A stretch of DNA of 64,000 bases from Hemerocallis citrina. Its lineage: Eukaryota > Streptophyta > Magnoliopsida > Asparagales > Asphodelaceae. The DNA lies in the NCBI GenBank assembly GCA_017893485.1, contig CM030360.1, forward strand, positions 149,801,147 to 149,865,146, in the 5' to 3' direction. The translations under genes and the position numbers were made by a program. Below the pieces are notes generated by a model. It had not been told where the DNA came from and made no database searches. It saw only the letters and a program-made list of their open reading frames with translations. Positions 10,726 to 21,523 of this stretch are shown here, piece by piece (position 1 is the first letter of the stretch; every line of letters begins with the position of its first letter).

Positions 10726-10736
10726 AAAATATATAA
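10726..10736 (-). promoter_or_regulatory. TATA-like box of the antisense Tat gene
   Basis: On the minus strand TTATATATTTT lies about 115 bases upstream of the ATG at 10611, followed by CTCACCCC and CTCTCTCT leader sequence. It suggests the antisense gene had its own promoter rather than relying on the LTR. Confidence 0.45.
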
Positions 10737-10904
10737 GCGGGACTGAAAATGCCTTGATATCCATAATCAATCCTGACAGTAAGATTCAATCCAACAACTG
10801 ATGAGAGAAGGACTCCTCGATTTCCACAACAGTGATGTCAGAGAACTCATGTGCCGCACATGTGCTCCCCCACACAAAATGACAAGGGAAATCCTTAAGT
10901 ACGC

Positions 10905-11275
10905 AGCCTTCGCCAAAAAGTTCACAACTTTGCATGACCTCGTCCCTCAGCATGGACTTCGAGCCACTCATGAAAAGTTCAAAACTTTGCTTGGCCTTGT
11001 CCATCGGCATGAACTTTGAGAAAATCGCGAGAAGTTCACAACTTATCTTGGCCTTGTCCCTCTTATAGACTTCGAGCCACTCGCGAAATTTTCACAACTT
11101 CTCTTGGTCTCGTTCCTCGGCATGGACTTCGATCCACTCGCGAAAAGTTCACAACTTCGGTTGGTCTCGTCCCTCGGCATGCACACTCATGAAATTTCAA
11201 AACTTTGCTTCGCCTAGTCCTTCGGCATGGACTTCAAGGCATCGTGAAAAGTTCATAACTACTTGCCTTGCAGCC
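10905..11275 (+). repeat. 57-bp tandem repeat, about 7 copies
   Basis: The anchor TTCACAACTT (with variants) recurs at 10921, 10978, 11035, 11091, 11148, 11196 and 11252, so the period is 56-57 bp with one short copy. Each unit also carries forms of CTCGTCCCTCGGCATGGACT and CGAGCCACTCGCGAAAAG. It lies between the antisense gene and where a 3' LTR would be, the place where Tat elements are known to carry tandem repeats that can seed satellites. Confidence 0.9.
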
Positions 11276-11289
11276 TCGACGCCTCGATT

Positions 11290-11480
11290 CCTCGCCTCGC
11301 TGAAGCACAATTCTTCACACTCAATGTGGACTTCGAGACACACGCGAGAAAAACCACAAGGCCTCGCCTCGTAGCCTCGATGGCTCACCTTGCTGAAGTG
11401 CAACGCTTCGGAGCTCGGCATGGACTTTGAGCCACACGCAAGCAAAACCACCTCACCTCACCTCGTGACCTCACCTCGCC
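11290..11480 (+). repeat. second tandem repeat, about 92-bp unit
   Basis: Two copies plus a partial one share GCTGAAGCAC/GCTGAAGTGC, TGGACTTCGAGACACACGC/TGGACTTTGAGCCACACGC and AAAACCAC. The unit is related to the 57-bp repeat through the GGACTT-GAGCCAC block. Confidence 0.7.
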
Positions 11481-11489
11481 GAAGCACAA

Positions 11490-11959
11490 AACCGTATTGA
11501 CTTCAAGTCAAAGGACTACGTACACCATGGTCACTGTGAGAACCGCTTATGACACTCACATAACGATCCATGCAGCGTTCTCATGGTGGGTCAGTCCAGT
11601 ACATTATTACTCTAATATGTACTCATGTGAAGAATCTCATATCCATGACCTGTAAGAAAATGGTCATCAGTCTACGCACATACTAGTCTCTATGTATTAT
11701 TGCTGTCCTAATTCACAATAATAGTTGACTAGAGAAATTTAAGAATAGTGTTCTAAGTACAACCAATAGGATCTCACAATCAAGTCATGCACTTGATATC
11801 CCATGGTATTGAACCTACTATTCTAAGGACCTTATTGTGTTCATTTAATCACAATACACAACAAAATAAATGAAATGCCTCAGATATGAAATAAATATCA
11901 TGATACAACGTAAACTAGTAATGTCAATACACAACTGGCCTCTAGGGTATACATCGACA
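11490..11959 (-). mobile_element. probable copia LTR fragment, minus strand
   Basis: Read on the minus strand from 11959, it begins TGTCGATGTATACCCTAGAG, close to the start I associate with a plant copia LTR (TGT...GTATRCCCTAGAGGCCAAT). It continues with ACACAATAAGGTCC and a body without coding potential. The other end and a TSD could not be found. Confidence 0.45.
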
Positions 11960-12847
11960 GCTCAGAGGGCTCACGATAAAGAAACTTCTTTAGTAAAAGG
12001 GAAAGAAAAAAGCTTTACTTGTGAAGGTGAAGCTAAAAAGCAAGAGTAAGAGATGCGTAAAGAGCATAGCAGATTTGAGAGCGCTGAGATTTCTGCTAAT
12101 TCAAAATCAAAAAGTGAATTTGAGCAGATAAAGAAGGGGCTTGAGGATGGGGTGAAAGGACCTAAATGCCGCCCCCCCTACAGTCGCCTCGGGTAACCTA
12201 AAAGCCACAATCGGCGTCTAAATTTACCATTATGCTCCCAGAAAGCTTCGGTTCTCACAACTGACATCACACACATCTCCTCGTTGCACGAGTTGGTACT
12301 AGTTCCAAAGCCAAGCACGTGCACGACGCGTGCAGTGGTTGTTGAATCTCAAAGTGGACTTGGGTCTGAACTTGAGCCGGTGGTGGTTAATGCTATTAAC
12401 TATTTTAAAATGACGTTTGGATGCATGTATGGATGAATATGTGAAAGAAGTATATCAAATTGGATGGTTGCATCAACTTCTTAAAACTAGATAAATTTCA
12501 TAACTTTTTAATTTGTAGCATATGGTTGGAGTCATGTGATAATTTTCTGCGAATTTGACGGTGGGCATGTGTGTTGGTATAAAGTGGGTGTCTGGCCTGT
12601 TGTTAAGATTAGGGAAAATATTAGGATGTTTCTATTTGCATTATACTTACTAATCTATGTTTATATCGCTGAAAGTTTTTTTGGATTTGCCAAATAAGCT
12701 TGTCCTAATCTTTTAAAACCTTGTCCAGATCGTTCTCGACATCAAAAGAGAGCGTCACTTTTCATTAATTATTGAGGATTATTAGTAACTTAATCCTAGG
12801 ATATGTTAGAGAATAATGATTAATTAGTAGTATATGAGAATATAACA
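11960..12847. other. non-coding stretch, nothing recognised
   Basis: No convincing reading frame, repeat unit or element end is visible. It contains a C-rich patch near 12171 (GCCGCCCCCCC) and otherwise AT-rich sequence up to the 5' flank of element J. Confidence 0.5.
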
Positions 12848-13822
12848 TGTTGAACCTAAATTTGGTGTGTACAAAACGTACTATTGAGGCTAATATTTTC
12901 AGTTAAGTTATGTACAGGTTTGATAGGGATTCAAAATTCAAACGAAGATTTAAAACAAATTTAGAATTAACCTAAAAAGGAAACTATCAAAGAAGATTGA
13001 AAAATATCAAGAAGATTTTCACACACGAAACATGTGCTCAATTCATCAAGAAGCCAACAAGACTCAGTTTATTTCTTTCTGTTACTGTGAAAAATTATTA
13101 TGTAAAGAATCGTTTATTGAATAATTAGTGATGGAAAGAATATAAAAGTGAATTCACCAAATAAACTTGTCTCACAAGTAACAATCGTCTACACTTGGGC
13201 ACGGTCGACCGCACTTTTAGTGGAAAAATGAGACAGTCGAATTTCCACTTGTCTGGCTTTAAGACTGAGGTGGACGGTTGACTTCTCAAAAGTATAGTTG
13301 ACTGATACTTGCACAGAACATATTATTTGTGGTATATCTTTTCACTTTTTTGGAAAGATATAATCTTCACCTTATAAATAGAGGTGAGTTCACTGAGTAT
13401 TCCTCACATCTTTCAACTATTATTCTTCTTAACTTAATATTCAATCAATGATCTGAGAGTGTGCGCTTTTATTATTTTTTAAATCAAGACGTTGATCTTG
13501 CTATTTTCTTTTTCTATCGCTTTGATTAGAGACAGTTGTACGAGGCTTATACATAGAAGTTCTGTGGGTGTAATAGGTCTCTCGGCCTAAATACCGAGAA
13601 CTCATTGTACCGAATTTTAAGTATATTGTAACACTTGTGACAGAGAATTTCTATAAGTAGGAGGTATGGACATAGACCTGAGGGTTGAACCACGTTATGT
13701 CATTGTCACCTATGTGCTTACTTTGTTTAGTTTTTCTAACTCTATCTCCTTACTTTACGCAATTTATTTTAAAATTATAATTTCCGCACAATCACCATAT
13801 TCACCCCCTAGGGTGATTTACA
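12848..13822 (+). repeat. 5' LTR of copia J
   Basis: It begins TGTTGAACC and ends GATTTACA next to the primer-binding site. A TATA box TATAAATA is at 13373-13380, followed by AGAGGTGAG and a short leader. A GTCGAC core lies at 13204, with partner-like words GGTTGACT and GTTGACTG further on. Confidence 0.85.
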
Positions 13823-13823
13823 G

Positions 13824-13838
13824 TGGTATATCAGAGCG
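13824..13838 (+). other. primer-binding site of J (initiator tRNA-Met), altered
   Basis: TGGTATATCAGAGCG directly follows the LTR. The usual TGGTATCAGAGC complement of initiator tRNA-Met is present but has an extra AT inside, which would weaken priming. Confidence 0.7.
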
Positions 13839-13881
13839 AAGTGCTCATTAAATAGCTTAAACGCTAAGAGCAAAAGGTCCA

Positions 13882-15400
13882 GTGGCCAAAATCCCTCCTC
13901 CTGAAGACTTGTATACATCAGAGTCATCCAACTCCAATGGACCAAGTCTCACACGTTCACCTTATTTTGATGGAGAATGCTATAACGTTTGGAAAGTTCG
14001 TATGTCTCACTTTTTGCCGATACTTGGAGAAAAGATATGGAACGTTTGCGTGAACAAAATAGATATCCCTGTCAGTGATGGAAAGATTACATTCACAAAG
14101 ACTGAACTATCACTAAAGACTGCAGACTCTAAATCAATGATAGCACTTTATGCAAATTTGAACAATGAAGAACTTATGCAGTGTGGGTGCAACTGTAAAA
14201 CAACTTACGAGATGTGGAACAATATGCTAAAATATCATGAAGGAACCACATCTAAGGTACAAGCCAAAGTTACTTTATGCTTTTATAAGTTTGATGTTTT
14301 TTATATGATTCTAGGAGAAAACGTGGACCAGATGTTAGCTCGCTTTGATATTATCACCCATGAAGGGGATAGAAGATGATAGAAAGGTCGGAAAACTCAT
14401 AACCTATCTTACACCTGAATTGGATATTAAAAGCTGCTTCAATGAGGGAGACACTCGAAGAGAACGGATTTGACTACTATACTTTTTAGGGCAAACTAAA
14501 AACGTATAAGAGGGAGATGGTAGAAACAAGATGGTACCGACAGTTGATTGGGATCATTCCTAAAAATGAAGAGAATACCATAGCCCCGGAAGCAACAACC
14601 TCATGATAAACAAAATCAGAATCAGATCATGAAGAATCTGACAAAGATATCGCGTTGTTGACTAATCAATTTAGTAAGTACCTTAAACATAAAAAAAATA
14701 TGGCAGGTTTCATGGATGAAGAGACAAAGACAAGGAGAATGTGTGTTATAAATGCAAGAATTTAAGACACATCCATGCAAACTGTCATTTCTCTCAAGAT
14801 GGGAACAAAGCTTACAGTTGTAATCCAGGATACAGAAAGAAGTGAGGCAACATAGCTCGATTCAGACTCCAATGACAACGATGATAAGAAAGCATACAAC
14901 GACTTCAGATTTATGGCTCTTGGAAATGGTGAGGGGCATTCACCACTCCAAGAAGAGGTAATCGAAGAACCCATTTGTGATGAATTGGTAGATATATGTA
15001 ATGACTTAAAATATTATGCAAATAAACTTAGTCGTGATCTGAAACAAAATAAGCAAATATCTTATGAATCACATGACTCTTGTATTACTACAAACAAAAG
15101 GTTGAAAGATGCAAACTTGTTGATTATCGAAAAATTTGAGTCATTTAGGAAGGTTCATGATTTATTGATAGAGGAAAATGAACATTAAAAAAAACAAATT
15201 CAAAAATCTCTAGCAATAAATAATGAAAACTTAAAAGAAATTCATGAGAAATATGCCTTATTGCTAAGCTCACTGATGATCTTAATAAATGAAAAAACAA
15301 GTTGATGCTAAGCTCTTGATACTTTGATGAAGTACTGAAAGGTTGTAAAGAAGCCTTAAAACAGAATAGACAACTTGATGCAGCTCTTGATACTCTTCGT
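13882..15400 (+). pseudogene. gag: gag pseudogene of copia J with zinc knuckle
   Basis: The open part (13882-14379) begins VAKIPPPEDLYTSE, with GTG where ATG would be expected. It contains PYFDGECYNVWKVRMSHFL and TTYEMWNNMLKYHEGTT, typical of the UBN2-type copia Gag. After several frameshifts there is CYKCKNLRHIHANC near 14740-14781, an intact CCHC zinc knuckle that would bind the element's RNA. Then comes YNDFRFMALGNGEG and an alpha-helical stretch (14913-15188) that looks coiled. Stops between the pieces make it dead. The frame runs into the hAT left end near 15405. Confidence 0.8.
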
Positions 15401-15603
15401 TGGAATACCTAGGGTTGGCATTCTGGTCGACCAGGCCGGTTCGGGTCGGACCCACCCGGGTTGAAGCCATATACTTGGGCGGTTCAGGCCGGGTCGGCGC
15501 TTTAACTGGGCTGGGTTCATTATTGGAAACCTCGACCCGGTCGACCCGTGAACTCATTAGGGTCGAACCCGTTTCGGGTCCGGCCGGGTTGCAGGTTGGC
15601 AAG

Positions 15604-15606
<3 letters not shown>

Positions 15607-15654
<48 letters not shown>
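15607..15654. repeat. (TA)n microsatellite in hAT
   Basis: About 48 bp of alternating TA lie just inside the subterminal region of the hAT element. Confidence 0.95.
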
Positions 15655-15658
<4 letters not shown>

Positions 15659-16094
15659 ACAATAAGTATAACTGTATAAGAGTGGAAAAATGCATATATT
15701 ATTGATTATTCATTTCAACTAGTATGAAATATTTACAAGTTTTTTACATAAAAATACAAGTTTCTTTTCCCCACTCTCTTTTAACCTAAAAAAATAAATA
15801 AATAAAAATTGTACAACAAATACAAGAGATTAAGAATTAAACAAAATTGTATATATTATTCATTTCAACTTCTATGAAATTTTTACAACTTTTTACATAC
15901 AAATACTGTTAAAAAAATATTCAAATTCCTTCAATTACATATTTCAGACAACAATATAGAGTTCGAGATAGCCTAGAGTTAGATTGAATAAAGGGCATTG
16001 GACTACTGTCGTGCACCTCTACTTAATCTAAACCTAGGATCTCATCGCCCTAAATTTCCTAATCTTGTTGTTGGACTTCAGGGGAGTTGCTTCC

Positions 16095-18020
16095 ACTTGT
16101 TGATGTAGATGCTGCTTTTCCTTGACTCCTGTCTTCAACATTCATCCAATCTTCAGTGCACATGAGCATCTTCTGCACATGAGCATCTTCAACGAGTCTG
16201 ACTTCAAGCGATTCCTGTAATCTGTTAGAACTATGCCACTTGTAGAAAAAGCACTTTCGGAAGCAACTATGGAGACAGGAGGAGTTAGCAGATCTCTAGC
16301 CATATGTGAAAGAATAGGAAAAAGATTTTCATGTTCTTTCCACCATTGTAGCACTTCAATCTCAGTACTAGAACTCTCACTATCTTGTTGATTATACCAA
16401 TTTAATTCATTAGGTGCATTAGTCTTAGATTTTTTTGATTGAATATGAGCAAGTAAATTAGCAGTGGTATCTTCTAATGTACTCTTACCCTTACCTCTAG
16501 AAGTAGAAGAAGAAGAAGTAACTATACTAGCTATACTACTAGATGCAAAAGTTCTATCATAATAATCATACTAGTTATTCAATGTCGATTCAAAACTAGC
16601 TAAAAATTCATTACAATCATATTCAGTATCATCTCCAAGTAAAGTAAAAGACATTTAAATCAAACTTTTCGTACCCGCTAATTTGATACGAGGATCCATA
16701 GCAGTAGTAATACAATACAACATAGGATGACGATTAAAATACTTCAAAAATATTTTATAAGCGGGAACAACAATATGGCTAATGTATTCGTCCGGAATTA
16801 TTTTTTGAAAATTTTGCATCATAGTAATGACTGAAGTAAAAATACTACTAGAAGTAGAATTATAAGATGTATAAAACTTCAAAGTTGCGGTTTTAAAAGA
16901 TTCCAAAAATCCTAATAAAGATTCGGCAAATATCATGACTGGGGAGTCATTTGAAATTTTCCATGTTTTACAAGACAAAAATCGTTTATAATATCTTTGT
17001 ATTGAGTAACAACATTTAGTAAATCGGAAGTAGAGTTCCATCGATGTTTAACATCATTAGGAAATTTTCTAAAATGTATTTCCCTAGCTTTATGCCATCC
17101 TTTTAATTCTTGAAGTATAGGACCACTCAAAGCAATAAAATATACAAAATTTCTAATTGCAATCAGCAACTTTCATTGTATCTTGTACACAAATTTAAAA
17201 TATGACACACACATCTAACATGAAAATTTCATTACATGGAGGTGCTACTTGTGTTTCTAATGTACTAATCGAGGCATTATTTTTAGATGCATTATCAAAA
17301 CTAATAGTAAAATTTTTATCGCGAATATGATATAAATCACAAACTTCTAAAATACGTGTTGTAATAACTAGTCCACTATGGGGATACGGCAAAGCACAAA
17401 GTGAGATGATTCTCTTTTGAATCATCCAATCACTATCTATCCAATGACAAGTTAAGCCCGTCATTGGAATATCGTTACAACCTTTCCAACAATCGGAAGT
17501 TAACGATACGCTACAAGTTAAAGAATACAAGAGTGCAATTAAATCGTCTTTCATTTCGTTGTAAAGTTTAAAACAATCGGACTTTAGTGTGTTTCTTGGA
17601 ATTCTTCTAAAATGTGGATTCTGTGCATTTTGGTTGAAAGACACTACATTCCTACTCTCGGAATACGAAAAAGGTAGCTCATCCTTAATAACTAGTCAGG
17701 CCATTTCCCGACGGACAAGTTTGGGATCATAGGGTTGGCTATCTATTGTCCGGTCCTATGGTTGATTATTTTTTTTGGCCTTGTTGGTCTTGTACTAATT
17801 CTTTGTGTACATTTAAAATGTGTCTTTTAATTGTATCCGTTTCCTCACCCTTCTTCCATTTGTAACTCTTGTCACAATATTTACAAATCTTATGTCCTAC
17901 ACCCGGATTATTCACATCGGGGATATAGTCAAAAAATCTGTGCCAATCACTTGTTTCTCCCCTAGTTTTTCTACTAGTAGTAGGTTCGGTTTGCTGTGCT
18001 TGTGTGTCAATATTATGCAT
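16095..18020 (-). pseudogene. hAT transposase pseudogene (BED finger, DDE core, dimerisation domain)
   Basis: On the minus strand from 18020: a BED zinc finger, HKICKYCDKSYKWKKG ... TIKRHILNVH, for DNA binding. Then LTSDCWKGCNDIPMTGLTCHW (near 17500), the conserved start of the catalytic region, and VKHRWNSTSDLLN. The segment from 17041 contains YFNRHPMLYCITTAMDPRIK, typical of the DUF4413-like linker. The C-terminal dimerisation motif is ASESAFSTSGIVLTDYRNRL near 16190-16290. The pieces sit in different frames with stops between them. The order and spacing fit plant Ac/RICESLEEPER-like transposases of about 650-700 residues. It is inactive. Confidence 0.88.
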
Positions 18021-18084
18021 TTCTTATTCATTTCGTGTGTAGGGATAACGTGAGTTCCTACCATAAGAAGGTATTTAAAACATG

Positions 18085-18550
18085 ATTGAAAGTTATCCAA
18101 GGCATGTTCACATTGGGCATAACTTCCAAACTGATGAAGGCTTGTTCTTTGGACATTCTCTAAGTAGAAAAGCATACTGTGTATTCTACAAAAGAAGACG
18201 CATTGTACAAGAGTCAATTGATGTTATATTGATGAAATAATCCTCTTGAATGAGGGGCATTACATGTTGTTGATGATCATGATACATGTATTTGCCTTGA
18301 GAAAAAACTTGTACACATAGAGAATTAGTTGCCTGAGGACTCTCAAAACAACTAAACACATATTAGTGAATCCTCCCCACGACAAGTACGCAATAATAAC
18401 ACTAATGCACCACTGAAAAAAGAGATGCACTCACCAGAGAATGACCAAGTGGAAGATGGTCACACTCACACCCACACAACTATTCCACCTCCCATCATCG
18501 AAAAACGTCCTGCCTGAAAAATCATGGCCTGTCATCCCTCAAATCTAATA
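18085..18550 (+). pseudogene. C-terminal integrase remnant of J
   Basis: Where J resumes after the hAT element, a shifted frame reads SDEGLFFGHSLSRKAYCVFY and then RRRIVQESIDV. This matches the segment after the integrase core in copia pol (GYS...AYRVYN). Stops and frameshifts follow, in a poorly conserved linker leading to RT. Confidence 0.65.
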
Positions 18551-18559
18551 CAAAGTGAT

Positions 18560-19640
18560 ATGTCAAAGGGGGTAACTACCCGCACTCAAGCTAAAATTTT
18601 CATGTGTTTTTCCAGATTCGTATCCACACTTAAACCTAAAAATATTAAGGAGGCCTTGCAAGACAATGATTGAATTATTGCCATACAAGAAGAACTTAAT
18701 CAATTTGAAAGAAATCAAGTATGAAAACTTGTCCTTGGTCCCTATAGTAGAACCGTTCTTGAAACGAAATGGGTGTTAGAAACAAGTTAGACGAATCTGG
18801 TACTATTGTTAGAAATAAGGTTTGTTTTATTGCTCAGGGTTATAACCAACAAGAAGGGGTAGATTTTGATGAGACTTTTGCTCCTATTGCATGGCTTGAA
18901 ACCATTTGTATTTTGCTAGCTTATGCATCGTAATGGATTTTACGCTTTTTCAAATAGATGTTAAAAGTGCTTTTTTAATGTCTTTATTTCTGAAGAATTC
19001 TATGTTGAACAACCACCAGGGTTCACTAACCGAAATGCCCAAATCATGTATTTCACCTTGATAAGGCTTTATATGGTTTGAAGCAAGCCCCTCGTGTTTG
19101 GTATGAATGGCTTAGTTCATTCCTTATTCACATAGGTTTTTCAAAAGAAAAAGTAGACACTACACTTTTTATAAAACATCACTTCAAAAATATTTTGATT
19201 GTTGAGATTTACGTTGATGATATTATGTTTGGCTCTACTAATGAAAATCTATGCAATGAATTTTCTAAGCAAATGCAGGACGATTTTGAAATGGGTATGA
19301 TGGGTGAATTAAATTACATCCTTGGTCTACAGGTACAACAACGAAATGATGACATCTTTATAAATCAATCAAAGTACGCGAAAGAACTAGTCAAGAAGTT
19401 TGGACTACACTATGCAAATGCATATAAAACTCCCATGGCAACTACTACAAAACTTTCCAAGGAAGAAACTGGGAAAAATCTTGATACTTCTACCTATAGT
19501 GGTATGATAGGTAGTTTACTTTATATCACTACATCTCATCGTTATATAATGTTTAGTGTTTGTTTATGTGCATGCTTTTCATCGTATCCAAAAGAATCAC
19601 ATTTGGTTACTGATAAGCGTATCATTTGATATATTAAGGG
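18560..19640 (+). pseudogene. reverse transcriptase pseudogene of copia J
   Basis: The N-terminal half is shifted and stopped, but words such as QEELNQFERNQV and FYVEQPPGFTNRNAQI are clear. The open part 19078-19629 gives KQAPRVWYEWLSSFLIHIGF and VEIYVDDIMFGSTN, with the YVDD active site intact. It also gives FEMGMMGELNYILGLQVQQ and YSGMIGSLLYITTSHRYI. The family is copia RVT_2. The missing N-terminal frame makes it non-functional. Confidence 0.85.
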
Positions 19641-20145
19641 CACTCCAAATGTAGGACTTTCGTATCCAAAAATAGGAAATTCTCTCTTGTAGGATACTCA
19701 GATGCTGATTATTATGCTGGAAGTCTCACTGATAGAAAAAGTACTAGTGGTACCTGTCATTCCTTGGAAAACTGTCTTGTCTCTTGGGCCTCAAAGACAA
19801 AATTCAATCAATTTGTCCACCGCTGAAACTGAAACATAGCTGCAAGATCCTGTTGTGCACATGCATTATGGACGAAAAACACCTTAGATGGCTACAAGGT
19901 ATTTTTTGATCATATTCCATTAAATGTAACAATACTAGTACAGTTTATATGACTAAAAACTCTGGTCTACACAGTCACATTAAGTATACTGAAATTTGGT
20001 ATCACTTCATTCAAGATCACTTTCAAAAAGAAGATATTGTTCTTGACTATGTTTCAACGGATTTACAATTAGCTGATATTTTTACAAAACCTTTAGATGA
20101 AAAACGCCTAAGAGGAGAGTTAAATGTCATTGATATTTCTTCCTA
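19641..20145 (+). pseudogene. RNase H pseudogene of copia J
   Basis: Shifted pieces read YSDADYYAGSLTDRKSTSG and SWASKTKFNQ, then an open stretch (19949-20146) with HIKYTEIWYHFIQDH and QLADIFTKPLDEKRL. These are the last motifs of copia RNase H before the end of pol. It stops at 20144-20146. Confidence 0.82.
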
Positions 20146-20146
20146 A

Positions 20147-20629
20147 GTTTTTTGCTAATTCTTATTTATGCTTGTGCTTGTGCATCTGCTTCTACACAAC
20201 ACAACCTGGTATGAACCTGAGAGATGTATGGCTGATTGCACAGTCGACTGTCGCATACCACTCTCCAACTCGAGAAGTGTACGTTTGACTGCACAGCCGA
20301 CCATCCTTTGCAACTCATAGACCTGAGAAATGTACGGTCGAGTACAGATTGGACCATCTAAGGTAATCCCCAACTATGAACCAAGTACTCTCATGCCCAA
20401 AAGTGGGGCGGTCCACTTCACAGTCGACCGATGCTTTTTCTGCTCTCAACCCGGGCTTTTTATTTTGTTTCTTTTACGTATGGGGCACACACTTTCAGTA
20501 GTTATACATCTGCCTTTTCTTCTTCTCCTCCACCTAACCCTACCCTCCTCCTCCCTAACCCAACTCAAATATTTTGATTTTCTCCTTCTCTCTCAATTTT
20601 TGTCTGGTTTTCCTCCACTTCACTCTTCA
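20147..20629 (+). other. 3' non-coding part of J with GTCGAC words
   Basis: The region between pol and the next ORF contains CAGTCGACTGTCG (20241) and CACAGTCGACCGATG (20420). Related GTTTGACTGCACAGCCGACC and TACGGTCGAGTAC are also present. The same words occur in the J LTR. No coding signal is seen before the ATG at 20630. Confidence 0.6.
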
Positions 20630-21523
20630 ATGACTTCTAGGCGTCCTTCTACTTCGGGCAAATCTTCAAAATCTAAGGGTGAGAATCCCACCTCTTCTTC
20701 TTCCAAGTACATTACTACAGATGGCATTGCTTTTAGAAGTTAAATATGTGTCGATCTTTACTTCACACCCTTGTCTCTCAAGATGTAGTTCCTAGCCGAG
20801 AAATCGATCTTGGTTCTCTTGGTGGTCAATTTAGGGGACTCATTAGGATTCTTAGAGAATTTGGGTGGGAGGAGTATCTAACTACTCCAAGTACTCATTC
20901 TGAATCACTTACTCATCAATTTTATGCCAATCTTGGCGGAATTAAAGATGATGACCTCACTCTATCTTCCATGATTTTTGGTAAATCCGTACAAATCACA
21001 CCCGCCTATCTACAATCTCGATACAATTTTTCCGAAGACGATTTTGATGCCTACTCTCTTGACTTTAATTCTCTCCAATATATATCTGGACATGACAAAA
21101 ACAATGTCCCCTATATGATTATCAAACCCGATTCCCGTTCAATTGCTAGACCCAAACCCACTGACTTTCCTAATGTTGCTCGTGTCCTCAATAATATTGT
21201 CAATGCAAATATTTGGCATAAGGCCAACGATAAAATGGAGATTCGTGTGGATTAATTTTTTATTCTCTTTCTTATACTTGGTGAATATAAATTTGATCTC
21301 ACCTCCTTCATCGTTCGAACAATGAATTTTGCCACCTCCCGGATTCGTACTCTTCCCTTTAGCTCCCTCATTTATAATCTCGCCATCAATTCTTGTCTCA
21401 CAGTTGAGTTTTTTTTCCTTAGTAAGCCTCGCATGCCTATTCTTCCATCTCAAATGGACATCGATGTGCCATTCACTCAACGTGCTTGTCGGAAAAATGC
21501 CACTCCTTCCTCCTCACAGTAGC
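20630..21523 (+). pseudogene. extra ORF after pol in J (env position), putative plant transposon protein domain
   Basis: The ATG at 20630 starts MTSRRPSTSGKSSKSKGENP. A small frameshift near 20744 leads into MCRSLLHTLVSQDVVPSREI, then FGWEEYLTTPSTHSESLTHQ and DDLTLSSMIFGKSVQITPAY, to a stop at 21255. A further frame (21322-21522) continues with NFATSRIRTLPFSSL. The W-E-YLT...FYANL...G+ pattern resembles the putative plant transposon protein family (Pfam Transposase_32), from memory and not searched. SIRE-type copia elements carry an env-like ORF here, but I see no convincing transmembrane or signal segment in this part. Function is unknown. Confidence 0.55.

Larger units (their letters stand above)
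240..11480 (+). mobile_element. decayed Tat-lineage Ty3/gypsy retrotransposon
   Basis: Remnants of gag, protease, RT and RNase H follow one another on the + strand. They are followed by a gene on the opposite strand and then by tandem repeats. That order is known for the Tat group (Retand-like) of plant gypsy elements. The integrase is missing: homology stops near 5580 and jumps to the antisense gene. Every domain carries stops or frameshifts. No second copy of the 240-900 region is present, so no 3' LTR is recognisable. The element is interrupted by a plastid insert (4349-4688) and solo LTR A (6558-10250). The outer limits are approximate. Confidence 0.8.
15411..18045 (-). mobile_element. 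truncated hAT transposon replacing the middle of J
   Basis: The left end begins TAGGGTTGGCATTCTGGTCG, a hAT-style terminal sequence, followed by GC-rich subterminal repeats built on GGGTCGG/GGCCGGGT and a (TA)n tract. The transposase reads on the minus strand. No matching inverted end (CCAACCCTA) is found after 18020, and J protease and integrase core are missing. A deletion therefore took the right hAT end and part of J together. No 8-bp TSD can be read. Confidence 0.75.

Noticed and set aside
10800..11480. CRISPR-like array
   Set aside because: Repeats are contiguous tandem units of 57 bp without spacers, in a plant nuclear retrotransposon.
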